Assembly: GCA_006176705.1 (NCBI GenBank) | Contig: QRFJ01007069.1 | Coordinates: 1-64,000 of the forward strand | From: Cocos nucifera | Lineage: Eukaryota > Streptophyta > Magnoliopsida > Arecales > Arecaceae | Direction of reading: 5' to 3' | Length of the DNA: 64,000 bases | Shown here: one piece after another, positions 1-11,620 of the stretch | How the letters are laid out: each line of letters begins with the position of its first letter | How positions within the stretch are numbered: the first letter of the stretch is position 1 | Made by a program: the position numbers and the translations under genes | Notes under the pieces: model-generated | Seen by the model: only the letters and a program-made list of their open reading frames with translations | Database searches by the model: none | Told to the model about the DNA's origin: nothing

Positions 1-284
1 GAGAGAGCTGGAATGAGAGATACGGTCAGGCATAGCGTGGAAAACAGCTACGTTCCTACTTGAGAATCAGATTTACGCGCAATACACTGGTTTAACAGAC
101 TTACGTATTTTGTATATAATGGATGATCTACGGTGTTTTATTAATATGTGTCTAATCTTGATGAATGCCAGCTACATGATTAGGAACACTAGGAAATTTG
201 ATTTCTGTTTCATGCTCTAAGCCACATACAAACAAACACCATATAGATCAGATATCATCGAAGGATTAGGCAATATTGAGCCAA
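1..284. other. unassigned sequence upstream of Copia A1
   Basis: I recognise no coding segment, LTR end or repeat match here. Recognisable similarity to the Copia A polyprotein (compare the opposite-strand copy near 25250-25330) only starts around position 285. The protease block expected just upstream of the integrase is not visible, so this may be badly decayed Copia DNA or an unrelated insertion or rearrangement. Confidence 0.4.
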
Positions 285-1170
285 CATAATTAATAAGTTG
301 TCCATTAGAGGAGCATTGTAAACATTCTTATATGAAAGAAATAAAATTGCAAATGATTTTCTTCTTATTAATGGTTTTATCAGCTACATATTGATGTACT
401 ATCTAACTATCGAGCAAAACATGAATGCAAACGACCTAGGGATAGTCAAACAACAGAATATCTATGGCACTTGAGATTTAGTCATATAGCAAAAGATAGG
501 ATCAACAAATTGAAGAAAAATGGGCTATTGAGTCCGTTACTTCTGAGTTATATCCAACTTGTGTGAATCTTGTCTTCAAGGCAAAATGACTAAACTCCCT
601 TTTGTAGGACATGGGGAGAGGGCCATAGATCTCCTTGCCCTAGTACATACAGATGTGTGCGGCCCATTTGATGTGCCATCTAGAGGCAATTTTGCCTACT
701 TCATTATCTTTACCGATGATCTGTCTAGGTATGGGTATGTGTATCTTATGAGATACAAGTCTGAAGCCTTTGAAAAGTTCAAAGAATTCAGACATGAAGT
801 AGAGAAACAAACAGGAAAACCCATTAATGTTCTTCGATCAGATCGAGGAGGTGAATACCTTAGCCAGAAAATTCTAGCTATCTCAAGGATAATGGCATAG
901 TCTCTCATGGCTCACCAGGAACCTCAACTCAACGAGATTTCAGAACAGAGAAATCAGACTCTATTGGATATGGTTCGATCCATGATGAGCTTCACAGACC
1001 TCCCTGATTTTCTTTGGGGACACTCATTGTTAACTTCAATCTATCTACTGAATAGGGTTTCCTCTAAAACCGTTCCTACCACACCGTATGAGATATGGCA
1101 TGGTAAGAAACCAAGTCTGAGTCATCTCAGAATTTGGGGTTGTCCAGCTCATGTCACAACAAGCAGATAA
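285..1170 (+). pseudogene. Copia A1 GAG-pre-integrase and integrase remnant
   Basis: The segment encodes the N-terminal HHCC-type region and the DDE core of a Copia integrase, which would join retroelement cDNA to host DNA. The zinc-binding end is seen as CESCLQGKMTK at about 562-595. The first catalytic Asp is in HTDVCGP (about 647-667) and the second in RSDRGGEY (about 838-861). The third, Glu, is in SEQRNQTLLDM just after 940, where related copies have ERRNRT. A stop at 898-900 and a frame change separate 559-900 from 907-1170, and upstream of 559 further stops break the GAG-pre-integrase block. The C-terminal part reads into PYEIWHGKKPSLSHLRIWGC, a conserved Copia block. It is non-functional. 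Confidence 0.85.
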
Positions 1171-2892
1171 GTTAGAGTTTAGATCCTTCAGAGCTCAATT
1201 CATAGGATATCCTTAAGAGTCATTAGGATACTATTTCTATATTCCAGAAGACCACAATGTAATTGTGAGTCGACATGCCATATTTTTTGAAAAATAGTTT
1301 ATTCAAGATAGCGGCATTAAAAAACAGATCAAGCTTGATGAGAAAGTCTCACAAGTGGAACGAACTAAGGACCAATTGGAACCAAATCAGGTTGAGCCAA
1401 TAAGAACACTACCTCCTCCACCTCGTAGATCGGAAAGAGTTTTCCATCCCCCTGAAAGATACTTAGGTATTATTTTAGAGGATGTAGAGGAAATGTTCCT
1501 CATAGGTAATGGTGCTCATAGTGATGATCCCAAAACCTACAACGAGGCAATATTAGATATCGACTCCGAGAAATGGCTAGAGGTAATGCAGTCAGATATT
1601 GACTCGATGCACTCAAACCAAGTCTGGACCTTGGTAGATCCATCAGAAGGTATAGTACCTATTGGATGTAAATGGATCTTCAAGAGAAAGATTGGTGCAG
1701 ATGGGAATGTGGAGACATTCAAGGCTAGACTGGTGGCAAAAGATTATAGTCAACGCGAAGGCATAGACTATCAGGATACCATTTCCCCAGTAGCCATGCT
1801 AAAATCCATTCGCACATTGTTTGCTGTTGCAGCCTATTTCGATTATAAAATATGGCAAATGGACGTGAAAACGGTATTCCTAAAAGGATATCTTGAGGAA
1901 GATATCTATATGGAACAGCCGCTAGGTTTCACATCCAGTGATACTGATCACAAGGTTTGCAAACTGCAAAGATCCATATATGGACTTAAGCAAGCTTCTC
2001 GGAGCTAGAACACTCATTTCAATGATGTGATCAAAACATTTGGTTTCATCAAAAATGAAGAGGAACCATGTGTTTTCAAAAAGGTCATGGGAGCGCTGTG
2101 TCTTCCTCTGTATTGTATGTGGATACATCCTTTCTTATTGGGAATGATATTCCCATGTTGACATCAGTCAAGATTGTGGTTGTCCAAGGATTCTCATGAA
2201 AGACCTAGGTGAAGCATCCTTATTCTAGGAATTAAGGTCATAGGGAAGACTCGAATAGGATGCTAGGACTTTCACATAAGATGTACATAGAGAAAGTACT
2301 AAAGAGGTTTAGTATGGAAAACTCTAAGAGGGGTATAATACCTTCAGACAGGTATTCATTTTTCCAAGAAGATGTGCCCTAGAACACCGAGGAAATAGAA
2401 CGCATGAGCAAGATCCCTTATGCTTCTGCAAGGGAGCCTCATGTATGCCATGCTATGTACAACGACCTGATATGCCCATGCTATGAGTGTCACAAGCATA
2501 TATCAGTCAAATCCAGATGAAGAACACTGGACTTCTGTGAAATGTATCCTTTAAGTACTTGAGAGAACTAGGATATAATGTTGACTTTGGTAATGGAGAA
2601 CTCCAAGTCCAGGGATACACAGACTCGGACTTCATGTCTATATAGATGATCGAAATCGACATCTAGCAGACTGTTTGTGTCAATGGTGGTGCATCGGCTG
2701 AAGAGTTCCAAGCAAGTGATGATATCACCTCATCCGCATTACCTCAAAAATGGTATGTCGGGTCAAGAGAGTCAACTCCGCAGATAATGTGGCAGACCCA
2801 CTTATAAAGCCGTTGGGGCAAGCAGAAGACGAAGCCACCTTGAGAGATGGGAACTTAGACTTGTATCCAATTGGCTTTAGGACAAGTGGAGA
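1171..2892 (+). pseudogene. Copia A1 reverse transcriptase / RNase H remnant
   Basis: The longest open stretch is 1355-2008 (217 codons), covering the linker and the N-terminal half of an RVT_2 reverse transcriptase: VWTLVDP, CKWIFKRK, FKARLVAKDYSQ, WQMDVKTVFL and LQRSIYGLKQASR are all visible. A stop then ends the frame and the rest is frameshifted. The catalytic YVDD box at 2116-2127 reads YVDT, so the second of the paired aspartates is lost. Downstream, the RNase H start (GYTDSDF, about 2612-2632) and the C-terminal block NVADPL...PLGQAE (about 2790-2830) are recognisable. The purine-rich tract GGACAAGTGGAGA directly precedes the LTR and is the likely plus-strand primer. Confidence 0.85.
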
Positions 2893-5239
2893 TGTTAGAT
2901 ATATGTGCCCTAGAAGCCAGAATTGGCTACACTTGTAATACACTTCTAGGGAAAATTGTAATTTTGACTAAAAGCAATAAATGGATTATTTTCTATCAAC
3001 ATATGTGTATTTTAGTGTCTGTAATATATCTTTGAGTTAATGGTAATGATAATTCATATTTTCAAGAGTTGAAAATTTAAGACATGAATAATCATTGTTA
3101 ACTCATAAATTTGCTCCCGACCATAGGATCATCACGAGGATGGTGATTGATCCAGAAGATTGGTGTACAATCCCTTCTCTTTAGTAGATGAGTCTTAAGT
3201 CTACGGTATGGAGACATCGGAGCGAGAGTACAGGTACTCGTTAGAGAACGAGGGCACTGAGCGTAACCACCTCGAGCAGTCATTAGGGAGTCTACCTTCT
3301 CGTCAATGACTGACTCGATGCTGCAGTAATGTGTCTGGTTCTTTGACTTGAGGTGCATCGGTAGTTCACCTTGAGGGTGTTATAGTTTGACTACACCATT
3401 ACTCAGTCTCCTAGCCATATGGAACCCTGAGGTGTATGTTGGCTATGACATGTTCATTGTAGGAACTGGATGGCATCAAGATGGAATCTATCTATCTCGG
3501 TGGTAGAAGAGCAGCCCATGATAATCATGAGAATCAAGTCCAGAAGCCCATGGCCATGGTAGAGTGAAATAATAGAAAGAGTTTTTATTTAGATTTTCAC
3601 ATTGGACTCAAATCGAATGATTACATCATATGACAGAGACTAGGATTTGACGAGTTCACCTAAATCCTAATCTGATCTGGGCTCAAGATAGAAGAACTGA
3701 ATCACACAGGTAGCTGCACCAAGAGGTTCGCATTCAGCTCTGATGGGTTGCCACCATATACTGCTAGGTGTCATTGGTGGATTTTGGGAGCAATTAGAAT
3801 GATTTAGATGATCGATCATTCTAGCTGTTCGAATAAGAAGAGTTCTGATCCATTGAAAGGAGTTTCGATGATGTCGATGATAGAGATCATGACATATCCC
3901 ATTACCATACAGAACTGAACCTAACTGGGTCACACAAACAAGGGTTTGAATCTGGTGATCATCAATTGAACTGATCTAGTTCAATTGATCTGAATGAGAT
4001 TCAATTAGGTTCAAGGAAATCGTGCTATCATAAATAAGTTGAATCTGATCAGATCAGATCTAATTGAATCTGATCAGATCTGATCTGACCAGATGAGAAA
4101 CTCGATTGAACCTAACGTTCTTCTTTTGCTATCATAATAAGTTATCATATCTGAGCCAAAGGAGTTTATGCTCAATCAGAGGCCTTCATATGGTCTGACT
4201 GGAGGTTGTCTAAGTCAGAATAGGTTGTCTTATTCTATAAGACATTACTTGCCATTTTTGGTCACCTGCCATTTCTTGTTCTTTGACTTTGGTCAAAAGT
4301 CTACCTTTGACTGGTCAAACATTGACCATTGATACTTTAACTTTTGACCACATGTCATGCACCTATTGGAGAGTTGGTGGGGGCCTGTCACCCTGCCAGA
4401 ACCTAGCAAAGAGAAGGGCGCACGCCACCCTAGGCGTGTGCCCAAGTTGGAGGCGCCTAGGAGTCCTTGTTGGACAAGGACTCCATCTCTTTTTTGGATT
4501 TCAATTAGAGTTCTTCTAAGAACCAACTTTGACTGATCTTAGGCACCCTCTAAGGAGGAATCCAGGGGTCTCTATTCTCACCAATCAGATTTAGATCTGA
4601 TTTCACAAAGGGTTGTGGTTGGGAAGAAGAGGAGTTGGATCATAGCTAGTCTATAAATAAGACCCTGTATCCAACTCAGATTAAGAGATATGATGAGATC
4701 ATAGTTTCCCCATGCCCTAAGGCTGCCTCTCCCCTCCCTCTCCATGCCAAACCACCTTCTCCTCTTGCTCCTCCACATCCAAAAGGAGTTTTGGACCTTG
4801 GTTGGTGCGATTCAGATCAAAGAAAGGCGATCAAAAGTAAGAAGGCTGAGCTGCTACAAAGGACGATTGCTCATCTTCAAAAAGAGTTTTAAAGATCCTC
4901 TAGATCAGATCCAGATCTAATTTTTGGAGGCATGATAGAGAAGAAGAGGATCTCCAGATCCAACCCAAGTGGATACCGGTAGAGACCAGGCGCTTGCGTG
5001 GCTAAGATCCAGAACCTTCTACTGCAAACAGGATCATCAACAGGATAATAGGATTACCCAGATCAGGTAAATTAAATTTAATTTAATTTATCTTTTAATT
5101 TTATTTTATTAAAATAATATGAATCAGATCTGAAACATATCAAGATCTGATTGGGATCAAGAGAAAAATTTTTGAAATATATCTTTTGATCTGATCAGAT
5201 CTGAACGAACCTGGACCGAGAAATTAGAATTTCTCTTCA
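2893..5239 (+). repeat. LTR of Copia family A (A1, 3' LTR)
   Basis: A 2347-bp LTR starting TGTTAGATATATGTGCCC directly after the polypurine tract and ending TTTCTCTTCA. Matching copies or parts occur at 8754-9329 (-), 9330-11620 (+), 27898-28091 (-), 28092-29392 (-) and 61982-63690 (-). The end at 5239 is where the flanking gag sequence resumes. The likely 5-bp target copy on the right is GTTAG (5240-5244), and its partner would be off-window. A GATCAGATC-rich stretch at about 4050-4092 is expanded compared with the other copies. Confidence 0.88.
4652..4659 (+). promoter_or_regulatory. probable TATA box of LTR A1
   Basis: TATAAATA lies about 1.76 kb into the LTR, in the position expected for the U3 promoter of a long plant LTR. 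The second copy of this LTR has TATATAAA at the corresponding place (11037-11044), which supports the assignment. The transcription start is not determined. Confidence 0.55.
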
Positions 5240-6040
5240 GTTAGTCTCAGTACTAACCAGTTCCTCTAAATTTTTATTTTGGCTAGCATCAGTACTAGCC
5301 TCTCTCATCTGGTCTTGGTATGGGTCCATAAAAATCCTATAGCTTTTAAGTTCAGGAATTACTTTGGTATTCTCAAATTGGGAATTCTTAGATGAAATAT
5401 TAGATTGATAATTTAATCTAGGTGGTTGGTGGTCATTAGGTAGGTTGTTTGAAATTGGTAGGTTCGGTAGTTGATCTAGTTCTCTCCTCATGTTAGACTT
5501 AACTAATTATCCTATTTGAGCTTCTAGTTTGGTGATAGATTGCTGTTGAGTTAGAATTAATTATTGAAGTTGGTTAAATCTATCATCAGCTAGATTGGTC
5601 TGTTGAGGAGGTGGGTATGAAGGCTGATTATAATATGATGGCTGGTTACACTGACTAGGCTGACCATTATTATAGGCATAATTTTGATAATTTTGCTCAA
5701 GTGAAATTTGGGTCTGAGCCTGAGTCTGTTGGGATGTCCAAGAAAAATTAAAGTTACTCCAATCTAAATTATATGAATTTGAAAATGGGTCATTAATCAA
5801 TTTGGAGTATCCTTGAGCAGCTTGAACTTATTCTTGGATAAAAGATGAAAACTGTGCAGTCATAGGATATTCACTCATATGATGGGTTGGGCTAGCATAG
5901 ATTGAATAAGTCTCCTGATAATTAGAAGATGATGTAAATTGTACAGAAGATTGTTGACCTAGGATTAGGAGTTGATCTATTTTCTGAGCAAGAAGGTCAA
6001 CTTTATCTAATTTTTGGACTATTAGGTTCAGATTAGCCAT
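5240..6040 (-). pseudogene. gag-derived frame of Athila/Tat-like element
   Basis: Three open pieces (6040-5828, 5800-5561, 5491-5240) follow one another with stops between. They match the intact 185-codon frame at 38874-39431 and the frames after it. The protein starts MANLNLIVQKLDKVDLLAQK, then has a Gln/Asn/Tyr-rich middle (NYAYNNGQPS, PSYPPPQQ) and DDRFNQLQ, resembling the low-complexity segment between gag and protease of plant Athila/Tat elements. No capsid fold, zinc knuckle or protease motif is visible. The role as a nucleic-acid-binding or assembly region is inference. The frame is cut by the Copia LTR. Confidence 0.7.
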
Positions 6041-7117
6041 TTGATTATTATGGTTGGGTTCAACTAGATCAGGTAAAGTAATTTCCTACCATAGATGTAT
6101 TAATGCAACCCTAACGTATTGTTCAAATAAAAATTTTAGAATTTTTTTATATTTTTTTTATTATTTTACTATATTAAAGATTAATTATTTTATTTATTAA
6201 TTAAGTTTAATTATTTTTTTAATATTTTTTAGTTAGTTAAATTTAATTTTTATTTTATTTTATTTTTTAGAGGAGAAAAAAAAGAAAGAAAAGTTCTAAA
6301 GAAGAGGTCCTAAGTGGTCCTAGAACTAAGAAGAGAGAGAAGAATTAAATTTAATTAGGTTTGATGTTGGTTAGCAATCAAGTTGGTCAATCAATCCTGA
6401 CTAAGGGTTATCCTAGATCTAGACAGCTCCTAACTGCTAAGGTCACCTTCAAGCCCTCCAAGTGTAGGATTAGTCAATCAACTAGCCAGGTAAGTGTAAG
6501 GTCGGTGGGAGTCACCCCGTTGCTTGCCTTAGACACCAATTATGCTTGGCTAGGTAAGCGAACGGAACCAATTAAAAACCACCTTCCTTCGGGCCCAGTC
6601 ATCCCTGAACCACTTTCCTAGACATCAGTCAAATTGCTTATCCTAACCCGGTTCAACTCTTAGGATTCCTTGTCCTATTGAGCTCGAGTTCCTAGGGTTG
6701 ATGTCTAATTGATTTTAAAATTAAAAGCTTAGGTCAATGCAGGATGTTGGTTCGTTTTTTGTAGGCCAAGGAAGGGTGATGAAATCCCCACCTTATCTTG
6801 TTTAATTGGGTTGTGCCCTTAATTTGGTTTAATAAGAATATGCACAAAAAAAATTTCAATCAAAGGGTTCTATGCAATTTAAACTAGATTCATGCAACTA
6901 ATTGAATTCTGAAAGGCTTACCTTGCCTCCAGCAATCACCAAAAAAGAAAAAATAAATAAATAAATAAAAATAAAAAATAAAACTAAAACTAATATGATG
7001 CATGCTCTAAACAGTTAGGGTTTCTAATCTTATCATTAGGCTTTTAATTAGATTTAAATAAATATTCTTTTAAAATTAATTTAAAAAATAAAATAAATAA
7101 ATAAATAAAATAAAACA
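6041..7117 (-). other. leader of the - strand Athila/Tat-like element
   Basis: Non-coding leader in element sense, with long A/T-rich tracts at 6120-6270 and (ATAA)n-type runs at 6951-6975 and 7090-7117. It contains the conserved module at 6485-6560 (see the matching module at 38339-38414) and an antisense open frame of 86 codons on the + strand (6361-6621). Next to the LTR, about 270 nt present in the related copy (37521-37790) are missing, including the tRNA-Asp primer-binding site. Confidence 0.7.
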
Positions 7118-8753
7118 TGATAGGAATGCGATATTGTCATTAAGACACCATGTTTATCAGTTTAATCCAACTTCTTAAAATAATTAAAAAATGCGTAGAT
7201 AGCAGTGAGTCGGGTTGAATCCAAAGGGAAGATAGTGTTTTTAGATTTGAAATCTTTGATTTTTGAAAAGAAAAGAAGAAAAAAATTTGAGTTTTTGGAA
7301 TTAGGAGTGAAGTCGGAAAATTAAAAGTAAAAATTAAAAGATGCAGAAATTTAAATTTGGTACTAAAATCTATTAGTTAGATCTTAGCATCTACTTGCAA
7401 TAAAATAAAATGTAATAATTAAAGTGTAGAAACTAAATTGTAATAAAAATAAATAGCAAGAAATTAAAATGCAAAAATAAAATTTTTATTAATTACAATT
7501 TTAGAATTTAAATACATAGAATGTAAAAAAAATAAAATAGCCTGATCTCTGATCTTGGATCGGCATTGGCAGAAAGATGGTGTAAAAGCCTGGCTCTTCT
7601 TCTCGGCATCCGTTGCTTTGAAATAGCCTTTAACCCATAGTCTGGCTTTGCCTTGTACCAAAGCTTCACCTTGATCGAAGATATTGATTTCTGGAGGCCT
7701 GGGGTCCTTTTTATAGAGCTAGGAGGGCTGGAAAGTTTGCTTCTAGGCAATGTGGGACTAATAGCCTTTATAATCATCAAAATCTGAATAAAATTTAAAT
7801 TAAAATAGCTTTGATATGTCTCTGATAAATCTGATAAAATCCAGCTATTCAATAGGAATCCAACGATCCAAAAATCATCAAAATCGGATACAGATCAGCT
7901 ATGATCGGGTCGGATTAAATTCTAGTCGTTGGATCATGCTTGATGGAGGAAATCTGGCCACAAATCATGCGCCTGAGAGTTTGATTGCTGTCGGGAGCTT
8001 TCTGGACCATCGGATCATCGCCTGGATCGAGTGCTTCCATCCGATGGCAATCTGCATGATGTCTGCAGCTGAATCAAATCCGAAAGCAACCACAACCGTC
8101 CGATCCTGACCGCAAACAACCACATCCGTCCGATCGCGCAATTACTGTTCCCATGGACCGCGTGGACTGACTGCACCGCACACCGCAACCAATCAATACC
8201 TATGTTGTTGAGCAAAAAGACTAAATTACCCTTGTGAGCTGCGATAAATTTTTGTAGACCCTTTTAGGGGTCTAGGTCCACCACGTGGCAAGCTCTGATT
8301 CGCTGGATTTTGCTTAGTTGACGGTCCACTCCTGGATTGTGGATCGGCTGATGGCTACAGTGGCTGAGTCGGCTTTGATGGCTTGGCTTGGCTTGGTGGC
8401 TCGGCTTGGCTTGGTGGCTCGGCTTGCGGAGCCGGCTGAGCCATTTTCTTTTTTTATTTAATTTTTATTTATTTTATTTATTTTATATCTTTAAAAATTT
8501 ATATCTTTTTCGTTTTAGCTCCATTTTACTTGAAATTTATTTCATTATGATCAAAAAAATGAGCTCTTTCCATTAATAATAAAATTTTATTTTTTAATTT
8601 TTATTAATTTTTATTATTTTTTAATTAATTTTTTAATTAATAAAAATATGAATTTTTTAAAAATTATATATAAATTAATTAATAATTCTTAAAAATTAAT
8701 ATAAATTAATTGATAAATTAATACTTTTATTGATGAATTTATGATGCTTATCA
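7118..8753 (-). repeat. 5' LTR of Athila/Tat-like element (- strand)
   Basis: A 1636-bp LTR which in + coordinates begins TGATAGGAATGCGATATTG and ends GATGCTTATCA. It matches both LTRs of the 35913-43033 element over the full length but is clearly more diverged. It contains the reverse complement of the TATA motif and of the ATCGGACGG-rich segment. The right flank 8754-8758 is GCATG, and the left target copy is outside the window. Confidence 0.85.
7708..7715 (-). promoter_or_regulatory. probable TATA box of the - strand LTR
   Basis: TATAAAAA on the - strand, in the same context (CTCTATAAAAAGGACCCC) as the two LTRs at 36932 and 42443. Conservation across three LTR copies supports a core promoter role. 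Confidence 0.6.
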
Positions 8754-9329
8754 GCATGCACCCTCTCTCTTTCCTATTTTAGTATGGGGACAAGATCCCT
8801 AAGTGTTCTCCAATGGGCGCATGCCACATGAACCTTTATCCAAGTATCCAGGGTTAACTGTTGACCAATGTTCGAAACTAAAAATTGGCAAGTGATAGAA
8901 ATCAGCAGGTGGTATCTTAAAATCATCTAATGAATTAAGACAATCCTTTTTTGTCCTGGATGAGCTCCAGTCAGACTAAGACAAGATTTTTGAGTGAGCC
9001 CAAATAAATTTGGCTTAGCCGAGATGAACCAAAATGATTATAGAAGGAGAATGTTAGGCTCAATCATGTGCTAGCATGATTTTATTGAACCTAATTGAAT
9101 CTAATCCAAATCAACTGAACTAGGTTAGCCTAATTGATGACATCCAAATCCAAATTCTTGTTTGTGTGATCCAATTAGATTCAGATCCATATGATAATAG
9201 GATATGTCACGATCTCTATCATCGATATCATTGAAATACCTTTTGATAGATCAGAACTTCTCTAATTCATATGATTAGAATGATCGATCATTAAGATCAT
9301 TTTAATTGCTCCTAAAATCCACCAGTGAC
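8754..9329 (-). repeat. LTR A fragment (- strand)
   Basis: An internal piece of LTR A in reverse orientation, matching the stretch around 62830-63375. It is bounded on the left by the LTR of the Athila/Tat-like element and on the right by an LTR A in the opposite orientation, which starts inside CACCAGTGAC. A single stop (HRYH followed by TGA) interrupts the antisense frame that stays open in three other copies. Confidence 0.75.
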
Positions 9330-11620
9330 TATTAGATATGTGTGCCCTACAAGCCAGAATTGGCTGACACTTGTTATACACTTATAAGTGTAAAATTATA
9401 ATTTTGACTATAAATAATAAAATAGATTATTTTCTATCATAATGTGTATTTAGTATCTATGATACATCTTTTGAGTTAATGGCAATGATAATTCTTATTT
9501 TCAAGAGTTAAAAATTTAAGATATGAATTTTTATTATTAACTCATAAAATGCTCCTGACCGTAGAATCATCATGAGGATGGTGATTGATCTAAAAGGTTG
9601 GTGTAAAATTACTTCTTTATAGTAGATGAGTCTTGAGTCTATAGTGTAGAGACAATGGAGTGAGAGTATAGGTACTTGTTAGAGAACGAGAGCACTGAGC
9701 GTGACCACCTCGAGCAGTCATTAGGAAGTCTACCTTCTCGTCGATGACTGGCTCGAAGCTGTAGTTGTGTGTCTATTTCTTTAACCTAAGATGTATCGAT
9801 AGTTCACCTTGAGGGTGTTATAGTTTGACTACACCATGACTCGCTCTCCTAGCCATTCGGAATCCTGAGGTGTATGTTGGCTATAGCATGTTCATTGTAG
9901 GAATTGGATGCACCAAGAGAAAATCTATCTACCTCGGTAGATGAGGAGTAGCCCTATGATGATCATGAGAATCAAGTCCATAAGCCTATGGCCACGGTAG
10001 AGTGAAATAATAAAAAGAGTTTCCATTAAGATTTTCACGTTGGACTTAAATCGAATGATTAAGCATATGATGGATATTAGGATTTGATGAGTTCACCTTA
10101 ACCCTAATCTAATCGGGGCTCAAGATAGAAGAACTTAACCACATAGGTAACTGCATCGAGAGGTTCATTTTTAGTTCTGATGGATTGCCACCATATGCTG
10201 GTAGGTGTCACTGATAGATTTTGAGAGCAATTAGAATTATTTAGATGATGAATCATACTAGTTATCTGAATCAGAAAAGTTCTGATCCATCGGAAGGTGT
10301 TTTGATGATGTCAATGATGGAGATCATGACATATCTCATTACCATACTTAACCGAACCTAACTAGATCACGCAAATAAGGGTTTGGATTTGGATATCATC
10401 AATTAGACTAATCTAGTTTAATTGATTTGAATTAAATTCAATTAGGTTCAAGAAAATCATGCTAGCACATGATTGAGCCTAATGTTCTCCTTTAATTATT
10501 ATTAAAAGTCATCTCGACTGAGCCAAATATGTTTAGGCTCACTCAGGTACCTTTACTTGGTCTGACTGAAGCTTGTCAAGGTCAGACAAAGATTATTTTA
10601 ATTTATGAAATAAATTTGAGACAACACTTGCCATTTTTCATCACCTACTAAATCCTGTTTCGGACATTTGGTCAAATGTTGATCTTTGACACTTAGACAT
10701 CTGCCCATGTGTCAAGCCATCATAGGAGAGAACATTTGGACTAGTCCACCTACTAAAAGGTAGCTGGATAAGGGGCACATGCCTAGGGAGGCGTGCGCCC
10801 ATGGATAGTGTGGTTGGTGTCCCAAATAAATGGGACTCCAGGTTGCTTTGGGGTTTCTACCTAGGTGGCACCAAAGACTTGTCTTTGATCAGTCTTGACA
10901 TCATCTAAGGATGAATTAGAGGGACTCTCATCTGATTGGATCAGATGATGTTATCCCACCAATTAGATTTAGATCTGATTGCATGAAAGATCATGATTGG
11001 CTGAGATGATGTGGCACTGCATGGCACAGCAGGGTCTATATAAACCCTGTCTGTGCCAAGGATTTAGATCTCTAGCACATTGCCCATGCCCCAAGGCTGC
11101 TCCTCTCCCTCCTCCATGCCATCTTCAAGTCCTCTCTCTCGTACCCAAGCCCAAGAATCTTTGGGCTTCAGTTTGGTGTGATCCAAGCAAGAGAAAGGCG
11201 ATGAGAAAGGAAGAAGGCAGCACTGCTGCAAGAGACGACACCCGATCTTCAAAAGGAGTTTTGAAGATCATCCAAATAAGATCCAGATCTGATATTTGGA
11301 GAAGTGATAAAAAAAAAGAAGATCTTCAGATCCTACCTGAGTGGATATTGAAAGAGGCCAAACACTTGCGTGGCTAGATCCAGAACCTCAAAAAGACATT
11401 AGGATCATCACAGGGTAATCTGATTACCCACTATAAGGTAAAATTAACTTAGATTTAATTTATCCTTTGTTTTCATTTTATTTTCTTTTATTAGATCAAT
11501 AATATCATATCTGAAAAGTCTCAGATCTGACCTAGATTCAAGAAAAAAATTTTTGTAATATCTCTCTTGATCCAATCAGATCTGAATGAATCTGACCTGG
11601 AAAATAGGGTTTTCCTTTCA
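9330..11620 (+). repeat. LTR of Copia family A (A2), no attached internal region
   Basis: A 2291-bp near-complete LTR A beginning TATTAGATATGTGTGCCC (first bases altered from TGTTAG) and ending TTTTCCTTTCA. Neither side carries a primer-binding site or polypurine tract, so it is a solo LTR or a rearranged end. The left flank GTGAC (9325-9329) and right flank GTGCC (11621-11625) agree at 4 of 5 positions, but the DNA beyond differs in kind: LTR A (-) on the left and family C on the right. Confidence 0.78.
11037..11044 (+). promoter_or_regulatory. probable TATA box of LTR A2
   Basis: TATATAAA at the position equivalent to TATAAATA in LTR A1 (4652). Confidence 0.5.

Larger units (their letters stand above)
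285..5239 (+). mobile_element. Copia family A element, 3' portion (A1)
   Basis: This is the 3' part of a Ty1-Copia retrotransposon. In order it holds GAG-pre-integrase, integrase, reverse transcriptase and RNase H remnants (285-2892) and a complete 3' LTR (2893-5239). The gag and protease portions and the 5' LTR lie off the left edge or are lost. It is inserted in an Athila/Tat-like element whose gag remnant resumes at 5240. In the related copy at 39680-39700 the gag sequence runs straight through the equivalent position, which fixes the junction. Stops and frameshifts throughout mean it is dead. Confidence 0.85.
5240..8753 (-). mobile_element. Athila/Tat-like Gypsy element, 5' portion (- strand)
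   Basis: Read on the - strand this holds a 5' LTR (7118-8753), a leader (6041-7117) and part of a gag-derived frame (5240-6040). It is then cut by the Copia A1 insertion at 5239/5240. It is the older relative of the complete element at 35913-43033 and matches it segment by segment, but it lacks the primer-binding site. Its remaining 3' part and 3' LTR must lie left of the window. On its right it abuts an LTR-A fragment at 8754, probably its own target. Confidence 0.82.

Noticed and set aside
4040..4095. GATCAGATC-rich stretch in LTR A1 as a satellite or binding array
   Set aside because: It spans only about 50 bp of imperfect repeats and is not expanded in other LTR A copies. It looks like a local slippage product.
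8388..8576. Short + strand frame with WWLGLAWWLGL repeats then Phe/Leu-rich residues
   Set aside because: It is produced by GGCTTGGCTTGGTGGCTC-type simple repeats and the A/T-rich part of the - strand LTR. It is not a membrane protein gene.
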